Assembly: GCF_013761175.1 (NCBI RefSeq)
Contig: NZ_JACDUR010000001.1
Coordinates: forward strand, 186,001-250,000
Origin: Nonomuraea soli
GTDB lineage: Bacteria > Actinomycetota > Actinomycetes > Streptosporangiales > Streptosporangiaceae
Length of the DNA: 64,000 nt
Reading direction: 5' to 3'
Below, piece after piece: positions 43,744 to 52,918 of the stretch. How positions within the stretch are numbered: the first letter of the stretch is position 1; every line of letters begins with the position of its first letter. A model generated the notes under the pieces. It saw nothing but the letters and a program-made list of their open reading frames with translations, did not search any database and was not told the DNA's origin. The translations under genes were made by a program, and so were the position numbers.

Positions 43744-44505
43744 TTATCGGATGCCCTCCCGGCGCAGAGTGGCAGCGAGTTTGCGGGTGTGCCGCACCAC
43801 CGCCTCGGCGACCTGCTCGACCCCGGAGGGCGGCAGCGAGGCGGGCATCGAGACGCTGATCGCGTCGGTGGCCGGGATGCGGTAGTCGACCGCGACGGCC
43901 ACGCAGGCCACCCCGCGCGTGCCCTGCTCGCGTTCGTGCGCCCAGCCGCGCGAGCGCACCTGGTCGAGCTCGTCCATGAGCTTGGCCGTGTCGGTGATGG
44001 TGTGGTCGGTGAGCGCCGTCAGCTCCGCGGGCAGCAGGCCGAGCACCTCGTCGTTGGTCAGCTGCGCCAGCAGCGCCTGGCCGAGCGCGGTGACGTGGGC
44101 GGGCAGGCGACGGCCCACCCTCGGGATCACGTGGTGGGCGACGCGCGAGTCGCGGGTCGCCAGGTACAGCACGTGACCGTCGTCGCGCCGGGCGAAGTGC
44201 ACCGTGTGCCCGATCTCCTCGCGCAGGTCCTCCAGGGTCTCCTGCGCGTACGGCAGAGCCGGGTCCTTGTCGAGGTAGGCGGTCCCGGTCAGCAGGGCGT
44301 GCGGCCCGATGCCGTAGGCGGACTCGCCGGGAGGCGCCTCGATCCACTTCAGCTCGGCCAGGGTCCGCAGCAGCGCGTGCAGGCTGCTGCGCGGGAAGCC
44401 CGTGCGGTGCTGGAGCTCGGCCAGCGACAGCCGGTCGGGCGAGGACGACAACATCTCCAGGATGCGAACGGTGCGCTCCGCCGACTTCACCATCGAAGGC
44501 TCCAT
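43744..44505 (-). CDS. IclR family transcriptional regulator
   Basis: Regulator of 253 residues. The N-terminal winged helix (about 5-65) has LSLAELQHRTGFPRSSLHALLRTLAELKWIE. The effector domain (about 85-250) shows GHTVHFARRDDGHVLYLATRDS and RGVACVAVAVDYRIP, the IclR ligand pocket. It sits in the middle of module 1, and the TATGTGRAC word in all three promoter regions of the module is a candidate binding site. The ligand is probably a uronate-pathway sugar acid. Confidence 0.93.
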   Translation of the reverse strand: MEPSMVKSAERTVRILEMLSSSPDRLSLAELQHRTGFPRSSLHALLRTLAELKWIEAPPGESAYGIGPHALLTGTAYLDKDPALPYAQETLEDLREEIGHTVHFARRDDGHVLYLATRDSRVAHHVIPRVGRRLPAHVTALGQALLAQLTNDEVLGLLPAELTALTDHTITDTAKLMDELDQVRSRGWAHEREQGTRGVACVAVAVDYRIPATDAISVSMPASLPPSGVEQVAEAVVRHTRKLAATLRREGIR

Positions 44506-44534
44506 AAGATCCAGAATAGGGGATGAGATCCATG

Positions 44535-44543
44535 TATGTGGAC
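44535..44543. promoter_or_regulatory. TATGTGGAC word before the IclR gene
   Basis: One-base variant of the word at 41212 and 47641, located 30 nt upstream of the IclR start, consistent with autoregulation. Confidence 0.4.
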
Positions 44544-44545
44544 AC

Positions 44546-45415
44546 CTATCCCTTGACCGCGCCGCTGGTGAGTCCGCGCATGAACTGCCGCTGGAACGCC
44601 AGGAAGGCGATGATCGACGGCAGCAGCGCCAGGAGGGTCGCGGCCAGCAGCACGCCGATGCCCACCTCCTCGTCGGAACGCAGCGATCGCAGCGCGATGG
44701 GCAGCGTGTAGTAGCCCGGATCGTTGGCGACGATGAGCGGCAGCAGGTACTGGTCCCAGATCATGGTGAAGCCGAAGACGCCGATCACGCCGAGCGCCGG
44801 ACGGCACAGCGGCAGGATGATCGTGAAGAAGGTGCGCAGCTCGCCCGCGCCGTCGATGCGGGCGGCCTCCTCCAGTTCGACCGGGACCTCCTTCATGAAC
44901 TCGGTCATCACCAGGATGGAGAAGCCCCACGCCCCGACGGGAAGGATCATGCCCGCGTAGGTGTCGATGAGCCGCACGTCGAGCAGCGGCATGTCCGCCA
45001 GCACGAGCGAGAGCGGGATGGCGATGATCTCCTCGGGCAGCATCATCGTCGCCAGCATGATCAGCATGACCACGGTCATGCCCCGGAACTTCTTGCGCGC
45101 CAGGGCGTAGGCGGCGAAGACGCTGACGAGCATCTGCAGCAGCAGCCCGAAGCCGACCACGACGAAGGAGTTGAACAGGTAGCCGTAGACGTTCTTGTCG
45201 CCCGCCTGGGCGAAGTTCTCCAGCGTGAAGCCGTCGGGCCACAGGGCGAAGCTGGTCGGGTCGAGGGTCTGGCCGAAAGCGCTGACCAGCAGGCCCCACA
45301 GCGGGCCGGCGAAGACCAGGATCATGCCCGCGTACAGCAGCAGCTTCAGGACCGTCGCCACCGGGCCGCGCCTGGCCTCCAGGCCCAGGGCGCTGTCGAA
45401 ACGATGCGGGGTCAC
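44546..45415 (-). CDS. Carbohydrate ABC transporter permease (MalG-like)
   Basis: Inner-membrane subunit of 289 residues with six hydrophobic helices. The EAA loop, which docks the ATPase, is PVELEEAARIDGAGELRTFFTIILPLCRPAL. The GTG at 45415 overlaps the upstream permease stop by 4 nt. It forms an importer with the next two genes. No ATPase gene is present in the operon. Confidence 0.93.
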   Translation of the reverse strand: MTPHRFDSALGLEARRGPVATVLKLLLYAGMILVFAGPLWGLLVSAFGQTLDPTSFALWPDGFTLENFAQAGDKNVYGYLFNSFVVVGFGLLLQMLVSVFAAYALARKKFRGMTVVMLIMLATMMLPEEIIAIPLSLVLADMPLLDVRLIDTYAGMILPVGAWGFSILVMTEFMKEVPVELEEAARIDGAGELRTFFTIILPLCRPALGVIGVFGFTMIWDQYLLPLIVANDPGYYTLPIALRSLRSDEEVGIGVLLAATLLALLPSIIAFLAFQRQFMRGLTSGAVKG

Positions 45416-46335
45416 GATGCCTGCCTCCTGCGCATCAGCTGCACCATGATCGTGAGCACCAGCGTCGCCGCGAACAGCACGATGCAGCCCGCCGCGGCCA
45501 CGCCGAGCTCGTTGCTCTGGAAGCCCATCTTGTAGATCAGTGTCATCAGCACCTCGGAGGAGCCGTTCGGCCCGCCGTTGGTCAGCACGTAGACCTCGAC
45601 GAAGACGCGCAGGCCCCGGATGGCGGCCAGGGTGGCCAGGATCCAGAAGACCGGGCGGAGCGCGGGCAGCGTGATGTGCCACAGGCGCTGCCAGGTCGAG
45701 GCGCCGTCGACGGCGGCGGCCTCGTACAGGGTGCGGTCCACGCCCACGAGCCCGGCCAGGAAGATCATCATGTCGTACGGCGTGCCACGCCAGATCATCA
45801 TGCCCATGATCGACAGCAGCGAGGAGTCCTCGCTCGACAGGAACGGCTGCGGATCGATCGTGAGGAACCCGATGATCGAGTTGATCAGGCCGCTCTCCGC
45901 CGGGTGGTACATGATGCGCCAGATCTCGGCGACCGCCGCCATGGTCACGACCACCGGCAGGAAGGCAGCGGTGCGCACGAACCACAGATGCCTGGCCGTC
46001 CCCTCGATCAGCAGAGCCAGGACCAGGCCCAGCACCAGCGAGCCGACCGTGGTGCCGACGGCCAGCACGACGCTGTGCCACATCGCGCTGACGAACGCGT
46101 CGTCGGTCATGATGCGGCGGTAGTTGTCCAGGCCCACGAACTCGTCGCCGAGGAAGGTCTGGACCTTGAAGAAGCTCATCCGGAGGTTCTCGAACATCGG
46201 GATGAACTTGAAGTAGAGGAAGAGGATCAGCGCCGGTGCGAGGAAGAGCCAGGGCACGAGCCATCGCCCCCGCCGCCGGGCCTGCCGGCGGTGGGGGCTC
46301 AGGCGCTTCTCCTCGCGCACGAGGGTCATGCTCAT
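45412..46335 (-). CDS. Carbohydrate ABC transporter permease (MalF-like)
   Basis: Inner-membrane subunit of 307 residues with a basic cytoplasmic N-terminus (RRQARRRGR) and six hydrophobic helices. The EAA loop is DRTLYEAAAVDGASTWQRLWHITLPALRP. The ATG at 46335 overlaps the binding-protein stop by 4 nt; a second ATG two codons later is possible. Confidence 0.93.
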   Translation of the reverse strand: MSMTLVREEKRLSPHRRQARRRGRWLVPWLFLAPALILFLYFKFIPMFENLRMSFFKVQTFLGDEFVGLDNYRRIMTDDAFVSAMWHSVVLAVGTTVGSLVLGLVLALLIEGTARHLWFVRTAAFLPVVVTMAAVAEIWRIMYHPAESGLINSIIGFLTIDPQPFLSSEDSSLLSIMGMMIWRGTPYDMMIFLAGLVGVDRTLYEAAAVDGASTWQRLWHITLPALRPVFWILATLAAIRGLRVFVEVYVLTNGGPNGSSEVLMTLIYKMGFQSNELGVAAAGCIVLFAATLVLTIMVQLMRRRQAS

Positions 46336-47627
46336 GAGGCCTTCTGGTTCTGCAATTCCGTGGTCAGCTTGGTCGCCAGGCCGTCCATGGCGGTCTTGAC
46401 GTCGGACGAGCAGTCGGCCCACACCGCGTTGATCGCGTCGGCCGAGGCCTGGCGGATCGGCGCCCAGTTCGGCACCGGCTGGCTGTAGACCGCGTCCGGG
46501 TAGGCGTCGGCGAAGACCTTCCAGCCCGGATCCTGCCGCTCGGCGGCCAGGTTGACGGTGGTGTTGACGGGCAGGCGCACGATCGCGCCGGGGGCGTCCT
46601 TGTTCATCCCGATGCGCTGGCCCTCGGCGGAGACGGCGAACTCGGCGAACTTCTTCTGGTTGTCCTCCTGCGCCGAGCCGGCCATCAGGTAGACGTTCTC
46701 GCCCTCGCCGAGGGTGCCGGGACCACCCGACGGGCCCTTGGGCACCGGGTGGACCTCGATCTTGTCGGCGCCCAGGCTCTTGACGAAACGCGCCAGCACA
46801 TAGGGTCCGACCAGGTAGATGCCGCCCTGGCCCTTCTCGAAGACCTCGTGGGTGACGGTCGTGTCGTTGCTGACCGCGCCCGGGTTGACCGACTTGGCGG
46901 TGCAGAACTGGTCCTGCAGGAACTTGACGGCCTCGACGGCGTTCGGCTGGTTGACGGCCGGGGTGAACTTGCCGGCGTTGTTGGTCAGGAAGTCGCCGCC
47001 GTTGGCGTAGATCAGCGAGGAGGCGTACCAGGAGGCGTAGCCGCGCTTGGTGCCGGCCGGGATGACGAAGCCGGCGGTGTCGGCCTGGCCGTTGCCGTCG
47101 GGGTCCTTGTCGGTGAAGGCCTTGGCCAGCGCGGCCAGTTCCTCCCAGGTCTTGGGCGGCTGCATGCCGACCTTCTCGCGCCAGTCCTTGCGCATGATCA
47201 GCGCGAACGACTGGGCCGAGAACGGCGCGGCGTAGTACTTGCCGTTGCCCGCCTGGGCGGCCTTCCACGCGCCTTCCGCGAGCTTGTCGCCGCCGGCCAG
47301 GGAGGCCTTGTCGACCTCGCGCAACCAGCCCTGCCCCTGCATGTTGCCGAGCTGGGCGGTGTCGTTGATCACGATGTCCGGCAGGTTCTTCTGGGCGGCC
47401 TGCTGCTGGAGCTTGGTCTCGAAGTCGTCGAAGATCGCGGTGACCTTGGTCTTGACCCCGCTGGCCTTCGTGAAGGCGTCGGCAAGTTTCTGGGCCGTCT
47501 TCGCCGAGTCGGAATCGGGCGCCTGCCTGATCCAGATGTCCAGCGCTTCGTCAGATCCCGCTCCACTCGAACCGCAAGCCCCGAGGGTCACGACTAACAC
47601 CGCGACACCGAGCAGATGGCGTGTCAT
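46332..47627 (-). CDS. Sugar ABC transporter substrate-binding lipoprotein
   Basis: Lipid-anchored extracellular receptor of 431 residues. The signal peptide ends in the lipobox LGAC, with Cys18 acylated. The mature domain is family-1 type (DIWIRQAPDSDSAKTAQKLADAF, then WREKVGMQPPKTWEELAALAKAFTD). It is the first gene of the importer operon and divergent from uronate dehydrogenase, which suggests a free or short-chain uronate as cargo. Confidence 0.93.
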   Translation of the reverse strand: MTRHLLGVAVLVVTLGACGSSGAGSDEALDIWIRQAPDSDSAKTAQKLADAFTKASGVKTKVTAIFDDFETKLQQQAAQKNLPDIVINDTAQLGNMQGQGWLREVDKASLAGGDKLAEGAWKAAQAGNGKYYAAPFSAQSFALIMRKDWREKVGMQPPKTWEELAALAKAFTDKDPDGNGQADTAGFVIPAGTKRGYASWYASSLIYANGGDFLTNNAGKFTPAVNQPNAVEAVKFLQDQFCTAKSVNPGAVSNDTTVTHEVFEKGQGGIYLVGPYVLARFVKSLGADKIEVHPVPKGPSGGPGTLGEGENVYLMAGSAQEDNQKKFAEFAVSAEGQRIGMNKDAPGAIVRLPVNTTVNLAAERQDPGWKVFADAYPDAVYSQPVPNWAPIRQASADAINAVWADCSSDVKTAMDGLATKLTTELQNQKAS

Positions 47628-47640
47628 CGGACCGCCTCCC

Positions 47641-47649
47641 GTTCACATA
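47641..47649. promoter_or_regulatory. TATGTGAAC word (reverse strand) in the transporter/udh promoter region
   Basis: The exact word also seen at 41212, on the opposite strand, 14 nt upstream of the binding-protein start and in the divergent spacer shared with uronate dehydrogenase. Confidence 0.5.
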
Positions 47650-47747
47650 CTTGGACGTTGTCTGGTGATGTGCATTTCGTCCAGCGGAACGTATATTGTG
47701 ATCCGGGTCATAGTCAACAAGGCTTACGAACTCCTCAAGGGAGACCT

Positions 47748-48542
47748 ATGCGGATCCTGGTGACCGGCGCGGCCGGCAAGCTCGGCATTCTCCTGCGGCC
47801 TCTCCTGGCCAGGCCGGGACGGACACTCCGGCTGACCGACCTGGTGCCCGTCGAGCCCGGCGAGAGGGAGGAGTTCGTCCAGGCCGACCTGGCCGACCCC
47901 GAGGCGATGGCGGCGGTGACCAAGGGCGTGGACGCGATCGTCCACCTCGGCGGGCAGAGCCGCGAGCACCCGTGGGACGACATCGTGCGCGCCAACATCA
48001 CGGGCAGCCAGATCCTCATGGAGGCCGCCAGGGCCGAGGGGATCCGCCACCTGGTGCTCCTGGGCAGCCACCACGCCGCCGGCTTCCACACCCGCCCGGC
48101 CGACGGGGGCGAGCTGCCCGACTACGCCTTCCCCCGCCCCGACACCTTCTACGGGGTCAGCAAGGTGGTGCTGGAGGCGCTGGCCAGCCTGTACTTCGAC
48201 CGGTTCGGCATCAACTCCACGGTCATCAGGCTCGGCACCTGCAACCACGCGTCAGGGGACACACGCGGGCTGGCGACCTGGATGTCGCCGCGCGACCTGG
48301 CCGCGCTCATCGAGGCGGGCCTGGTCGCGCAGGGATTCCACGTGGTGTGGGGGGTGTCCGACAACGACCGCCGGTGGTGGTCGCTCGACGCGGCGCGGGC
48401 GCTGGGATGGGAGTCGCGCGACGACTCGGAGGAGCACGCCACGCCGCTCATCGAGAAATACGGCGAGCCGGATCTGAGCGAACCACTGCACGACCGGGCC
48501 GGAGGGGCCTTCACGCTCAAGGAGCTCGGCGGGAAGTGGTGA
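47748..48542 (+). CDS. udh: Uronate dehydrogenase
   Basis: NAD-dependent oxidation of D-galacturonate or D-glucuronate to the aldarolactone. The short SDR of 264 residues has LVTGAAGKLG at the N-terminus, VHLGGQS, GSHHAAGF, the catalytic YGVSK and the family-specific VVWGVSDNDRRWWSLDAARALGW. Length and motif order fit characterised bacterial Udh enzymes. AAGGGA lies 5-10 nt before the ATG. It is the entry step for gudD, kdgD and the semialdehyde dehydrogenase. Confidence 0.92.
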   Translation: MRILVTGAAGKLGILLRPLLARPGRTLRLTDLVPVEPGEREEFVQADLADPEAMAAVTKGVDAIVHLGGQSREHPWDDIVRANITGSQILMEAARAEGIRHLVLLGSHHAAGFHTRPADGGELPDYAFPRPDTFYGVSKVVLEALASLYFDRFGINSTVIRLGTCNHASGDTRGLATWMSPRDLAALIEAGLVAQGFHVVWGVSDNDRRWWSLDAARALGWESRDDSEEHATPLIEKYGEPDLSEPLHDRAGGAFTLKELGGKW

Positions 48543-48661
48543 AAAACGCTCCCGCCGCCCGGTGCTGATCGACAGGAAGACGCCTTCGAGCCTGGCGTCC
48601 GTGCCCTCTCCCCGCAGCGTGGTGACGCTGGGCACGGTCAGCCGGATCTGGCGCCGACAAG

Positions 48662-48700
48662 GTACGGCTCGCGCCGGTGAAGTCCAGGCGCGAGCCGTAC
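48662..48700. terminator. Bidirectional terminator between udh and the PL9 gene
   Basis: Perfect 14-bp inverted repeat (48662-48675 with 48687-48700, 11-nt loop) in the spacer of two convergent genes. It has no T tract on either side. Confidence 0.8.
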
Positions 48701-48714
48701 GGAGAACTGCAAGG

Positions 48715-50316
48715 TCACGGGGTGATGACTCGCCCGCCGAGGGTCACGACCAGGCGGCCGTCGGAGGCGAAGGACCAGCCGAGCGCACCGGAGTAGCCGG
48801 AGCAGCGCGAGCCGTTGGTGCCCGCGTAGAACTGGTTGGAGCTGTCGGAGTTGCCGACGATCTTGTCGTTCGACCCGCTGGAGAAGCGGCACGAGGTGTT
48901 GTTGCGGAAGACCGAGCTGCCGGCGTCGAAGGTGAAGTTGCGCTCGGCGTTGTCGATGCTGATGTTGTTCGACACGGTCATCGCGCCGGGGTTGCGGTTG
49001 TAGGTGAAGCCGTGCTTGCCGTTGTTGTAGGCGAAGTTGCGGCGCACGATGTGGTTGACGCCGATGTCCTCGCCGCCGAGCTTGTAGCCGTTGCGGTCAC
49101 CGTTGCCGGCCTGGCCGCCGTTGCTGAGGGTGCCGTTGTTGTAGGCGAGGGAGTCCTCGATCGTCACGACGCCGATGGCGCCGGTGTCGGTCTTGGTGTA
49201 CAGGTCCCAGCCGTCGTCGATGTTGTTGCGCGCGACGGCGTAGCGGAAGACGTTGCCGCCGCCGACGGTGAGCTTGGCCGCGAAGCCGTCGGCGTCCTCG
49301 CCGTCGGAGTCGGCGTTGTCGTGCGACAGCGCCGAGAGGATGAGGTTGTTGGCCGGCCACTGGTCACGCGGGGTGCTCGACAACGTCCGCGAGAGCTGCA
49401 GGCCGGTGTCGCGGTTGAAGCGCGTCACGGTGCGCTCGAAGATGTTGTTGCTGCCGCCGACGAAGATGCCGTTGTCGCCGGCGCGCTCGACGATCAGGCC
49501 CTTGACGTGCCAGTAGTTGCCGTTCACCGCCAGGCCGCGGTTGGCCGGGTCCTCGGCCTGGGCCGCGAAGTTCAGCACCGGCGTCTCGCCCGGGTAGGCG
49601 GTCAGGGTCTTGCGGGCGCTGGAGGTGCCGTTGTTGCCCGTCGCGACCGTGACCGTGGAGGAGTAGGAGTAGGTGCCGCCGCGCATGTAGATCGTGCCGC
49701 CCGCGGCGACGCGGGTGAGCGCGGAGGTGAGCGTCGTCGGGTTCGAGATCGTCCCGGCCGCGCCGTCGCTGCCGGAGGGCGAGACGTAGAGCGCGTCGCC
49801 GGTGGGCGGCGGGGTAGTGGGGTTGCCGGTCGGCGTGATCGTCGGGCTCGGGGTGATCGTCGGGCTGGGGGTGCCGCCGGAGGTGGGGGTGAGCGTCCAC
49901 TGCTTGGTGGAGGCGCTGTCGCACGAGTTCTGCTTGACCAAGCCGCTCTCGGCGTTGAGGCACTTGGCGCTACCGGCGTTGACCAGGCGGGTGCCGGAGA
50001 CGGTCCAGCGCTGGAAGGTCGAGCCGTCGCAGGCCTCGGCGACGATCGCCTTGCCGGCACTGGTCGAGTCGCCGGAGACGCCCGCGCACAGGCCGTTGAC
50101 CGACGAGATCAGGGCGCCCGAGTCCGACAGGGTCCAGCTGCTGCTCGCCGCGTTCGTGGTGAGCTGGCCGCCGGACGAGGCGGTGGTCAGGTACTGTCCG
50201 CTGGCGTTGTTCTTGATCGTGTAGACGGTTGCCGCGCTGGCCGAGGTGGCCACGGCCAGCACGCCGCCCGCCAGGGCGGTTGAAACGATGACGGCTGCGG
50301 ATACGACATGTCTCAT
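48715..50316 (-). CDS. Secreted pectate lyase, PL9-type, with N-terminal ricin-type (CBM13-like) domain
   Basis: Extracellular endo-pectate lyase of 533 residues. GAGGAG precedes the ATG at 50316. A signal peptide ends near SASA (about 29). A ricin-B-like trefoil follows (about 30-150: YTIKNNASGQYLTT, GLCAGVSGDS, FQRWTVSG, KCLNAESG, KQWTLTP), then a Pro/Thr linker (about 150-175). The right-handed beta helix has DADGFAAKLTVGGGN, DDGWDLYTK and NGYKLGGEDIG, the calcium and catalytic Lys region of PL9. It should cut polygalacturonan outside the cell. Confidence 0.88.
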   Translation of the reverse strand: MRHVVSAAVIVSTALAGGVLAVATSASAATVYTIKNNASGQYLTTASSGGQLTTNAASSSWTLSDSGALISSVNGLCAGVSGDSTSAGKAIVAEACDGSTFQRWTVSGTRLVNAGSAKCLNAESGLVKQNSCDSASTKQWTLTPTSGGTPSPTITPSPTITPTGNPTTPPPTGDALYVSPSGSDGAAGTISNPTTLTSALTRVAAGGTIYMRGGTYSYSSTVTVATGNNGTSSARKTLTAYPGETPVLNFAAQAEDPANRGLAVNGNYWHVKGLIVERAGDNGIFVGGSNNIFERTVTRFNRDTGLQLSRTLSSTPRDQWPANNLILSALSHDNADSDGEDADGFAAKLTVGGGNVFRYAVARNNIDDGWDLYTKTDTGAIGVVTIEDSLAYNNGTLSNGGQAGNGDRNGYKLGGEDIGVNHIVRRNFAYNNGKHGFTYNRNPGAMTVSNNISIDNAERNFTFDAGSSVFRNNTSCRFSSGSNDKIVGNSDSSNQFYAGTNGSRCSGYSGALGWSFASDGRLVVTLGGRVITP

Positions 50317-50378
50317 GGAGTGATCTCCTCGATGGGATGTCCCCCGATTCCCCTGGGGACCGCCCCCAGGGGGTTCAG

Positions 50379-50411
50379 GTACGGCCCGCGTCTCGCGAAC
50401 GCGGGCCGTAC
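50379..50411 (-). terminator. Terminator of the CE8-PL1 gene
   Basis: Perfect 12-bp inverted repeat (50379-50390 with 50400-50411, loop TCTCGCGAA) beginning 6 nt after the stop of the bifunctional pectinase gene, isolating it from the PL9 gene. Confidence 0.8.
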
Positions 50412-50416
50412 GCGTG

Positions 50417-52732
50417 CTAGCGGATCCGCCCCGCTCCGGCACGTGCCGGGACGATGCCCTGCAGCGACCGGGGCGGGTCGATCCGGGTGAACAACGTGGG
50501 AGTCCAGCCCGCGTCCGGGGTGAGCGTCACCCCGGAGGCGGCGATCAGATCGGTCTCGACGCCGTCGACGAGATTGCCGCGCTGGCTGATCGCGGTGCCG
50601 CCGATGACCGACAGGAGCCTGGAGCCGACGAAGGCGTTGGACTCGGCGAAGACCTTGGAGCCGAAGCCGACGCCGATCGAGTAGGCGGTGATCCCCTTGT
50701 AGAGGTTGTTGTAGACGTGGACCTGGCCGAAGCGCACCCGCGGCACACGCTGGCCCAGCCCGTCGAAGTAGTTGTGGTGCACGGTGACCTTGAGCTTGTC
50801 GGCCTCGCCGTAGCTGTTCGGGTTGTCGGTGTTGCCGATCAGCGTGGTCTTGTCGTGGTTGCTCAGGTGGTTCCAGCTCAGCGTGACGTAGGTGGAGCCG
50901 CGCACCACGTCCAGCAGGCCGTCGTGGACCTGGTACGGCCGGCCGAAGTGGACGGGCTGGTTCGAGTCGGGGTTGTCGCCGTCGTCGAGGGTGTTGTGGT
51001 CCAGCCAGACGTGGGTGGCGCCGGAGACCTCGAAGTTGTCGAACGAGGCGTTCCAGGCGCCCTCGGCCCCGTCGGTCGGGTCCCAGGCGGGGAAGCAGTC
51101 GGAGGTGTCGGAGATCGACAGGTTGCGGACGATCACGTTGTCGACGTTCTGGATGCGGATGCCGAAGCTCTTGAGCGCGGCGTCGTCGCCGAGGCCGATG
51201 AGGGTCGTGTTGGAGCCCAGACGCACGGTGATGTGCGCGGCCATCGCGTTGTAGCTGGCCTTCCTGGCGTCCTCCATCGGGCCGCTCGGGCGGGTGGAGC
51301 GGCCCCAGACGGCGGGGTCGTAGGCGGCCAGGTAGCCGTCGAGGGTGTAGCCGGCGGTGGCGTAGTCAGCGCAGGTCAGGATTCTTCCCGAGCTGTCGAC
51401 GTCGGCGTCGATGGTGCCCTTCACGTAGATGATCCGCGGGGTGTTGTCGGCGGGATCGCCGAGCGCCTCGACCAGCTCGGCGCGGCTGGAGACGACGTGC
51501 ACGCTGTCGTTCCAGGCCGCGGAGCCGCCGGTCGTGCCGGTGGTGGCCGCAGCCCAGCCGTCGTTGGGGGCCAGGGTCTCGCGGCCGAGCCGGAAGGAGC
51601 CGTGCCCGCGGTGGCCCTCGGTGGAGGCCGCGAACTGGTCACCGGCCGCGCCCGCCGTCACCGCGGCACCGGCTGCGTCCGCCGGGCCCGCCGCGTGGCC
51701 GTGGTCGTGGGGGACCGGGTTCCAGCCGTCGTCGCCCGCCAGGTACCTCTGCGGGGTGAACTGCGCCGCCTCGGCGTCGGTGAGCTGCTTGCGGTCGGCG
51801 TTCGCCGTCGAGCCCGGCCCGCTGTTGCGGTACTCGGCGAAGCGCGCGTCCCGCCAGGAGAAGCCCGACATGTCGTCGTAAGGGATCTCCTTGACCTGCT
51901 GCCCGAGCCACGACTCGCGCACCACGAGCTGCCCGACCGCGGTGGCCGAGCCGCCGGCGTGCCAGGGCCTGGCCAGGAAGACGGTCTGCGCGGGCGCGGT
52001 GCTGACGAGCTGGCTGCGGTAGATCAGGAACCCGTACGGGTTGGTGATCTCGGTGCTGGGCGCCGCCACGTAGCCGTTGTTGGTCGTGCTGCCGCGGGTC
52101 AGCGACTTGATCCGGCACCGGTCGAAGACCGCGGTGGCCCGTCCGAAGATGAAGTCGACGTCGCCTTCGACGTAGCAGTTGCGGAAGTACTGCCGCGAGA
52201 AGCTCGTCGTCGAGGGGGAGTTGGCGTACAGGGTGTCCTGGTTGCCGATGAAGCGCACGTTGTCGTAGACCTGCCGGTCGCCGACGGTCCTGACGGCGAC
52301 CGCCTGGCTGCTGCCGGCGGCTGCCTCGTCGTAGGCGTTCTCGAAGGTCAGGTTGCGCGCGGTGAAGTCGTCGGCGCTGATGACGTAGGAGGCGCTCCCG
52401 GAGGTGCCGTAGGTGCCCGAGCCGTCGGGCTTCTGCTGGGACGCGGCGGCGTCGAAGGTCAGGACCACGCGGGAGGGGTCACGCGTGGCGCCGACGAGGG
52501 AGATGTACGGCTTGTCGGCCGGGATGACGACTTGCTGCTTGTAGGTGCCCTCACGGACCAGGATCGTGACGGGCCTGGTGTTGCCCGGGGGCACGGCGTC
52601 GACGGCCGCCTGAACGGTGGTGAACTGACCCGAGCCGTCGGCGGCGACCACGAGGGTGGTGCGGTGCTGTGCGGCAGCCGGCGTCGGCGTCAGTGCCAGA
52701 ACTGCCAGGGCGAGGAGTAACAGACGTCGCAC
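50417..52732 (-). CDS. Secreted bifunctional pectinesterase (CE8) - pectate lyase (PL1) fusion
   Basis: Extracellular enzyme of 771 residues. A signal peptide (about 1-21) is followed by a complete CE8 pectin methylesterase to about 335, with SSQAVAVR, the catalytic Asp residues in GNQDTLYA and VDFIFG, and LARPW. A Gly/Ala-rich linker at about 345-375 leads to a complete PL1 pectate lyase with NVIVRNL, VWLDHNTL (calcium), SWNHLSNHDKTTLIG and the catalytic Arg in QRVPRVRFG. One chain can thus demethylate and then cleave pectin. Two LacI-type operators lie upstream. Confidence 0.92.
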   Translation of the reverse strand: MRRLLLLALAVLALTPTPAAAQHRTTLVVAADGSGQFTTVQAAVDAVPPGNTRPVTILVREGTYKQQVVIPADKPYISLVGATRDPSRVVLTFDAAASQQKPDGSGTYGTSGSASYVISADDFTARNLTFENAYDEAAAGSSQAVAVRTVGDRQVYDNVRFIGNQDTLYANSPSTTSFSRQYFRNCYVEGDVDFIFGRATAVFDRCRIKSLTRGSTTNNGYVAAPSTEITNPYGFLIYRSQLVSTAPAQTVFLARPWHAGGSATAVGQLVVRESWLGQQVKEIPYDDMSGFSWRDARFAEYRNSGPGSTANADRKQLTDAEAAQFTPQRYLAGDDGWNPVPHDHGHAAGPADAAGAAVTAGAAGDQFAASTEGHRGHGSFRLGRETLAPNDGWAAATTGTTGGSAAWNDSVHVVSSRAELVEALGDPADNTPRIIYVKGTIDADVDSSGRILTCADYATAGYTLDGYLAAYDPAVWGRSTRPSGPMEDARKASYNAMAAHITVRLGSNTTLIGLGDDAALKSFGIRIQNVDNVIVRNLSISDTSDCFPAWDPTDGAEGAWNASFDNFEVSGATHVWLDHNTLDDGDNPDSNQPVHFGRPYQVHDGLLDVVRGSTYVTLSWNHLSNHDKTTLIGNTDNPNSYGEADKLKVTVHHNYFDGLGQRVPRVRFGQVHVYNNLYKGITAYSIGVGFGSKVFAESNAFVGSRLLSVIGGTAISQRGNLVDGVETDLIAASGVTLTPDAGWTPTLFTRIDPPRSLQGIVPARAGAGRIR

Positions 52733-52759
52733 GGGACGACCTCACTTGGGGGGTGGCAC

Positions 52760-52773
52760 AACAATCGGTTGCA
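52760..52773. promoter_or_regulatory. LacI-type operator 1 (before CE8-PL1)
   Basis: On the reverse strand TGCAACCGATTGTT, matching the site before the LacI gene at 12 of 14 positions, 28 nt upstream of the CE8-PL1 start. Confidence 0.65.
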
Positions 52774-52834
52774 CGAAACCATTACGTAATCCCGATTTCA
52801 CGTCAATATCCGCTGAAAGATTCATAGATGCAGC

Positions 52835-52848
52835 CGCAATCGGTTGCA
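52835..52848. promoter_or_regulatory. LacI-type operator 2 (before CE8-PL1)
   Basis: On the reverse strand TGCAACCGATTGCG, identical over all 14 bases to the site at 58400-58413 before the LacI gene, and 75 nt upstream of operator 1 in the same spacer. Confidence 0.75.
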
Positions 52849-52918
52849 GAAAGATGCAGTTTCGCGCCACGACGAAGGCCCCGGCGGGAGATCCCGCCGG
52901 GGTAGGGAATCCGGGGCG

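Noticed and set aside
48562..50283. 573-residue plus-strand frame opposite the PL9 gene
   Set aside because: Val/Ala/Gly/Asp-rich mirror of the PL9 gene with no domain; same reasoning for 50414-52720 opposite CE8-PL1.
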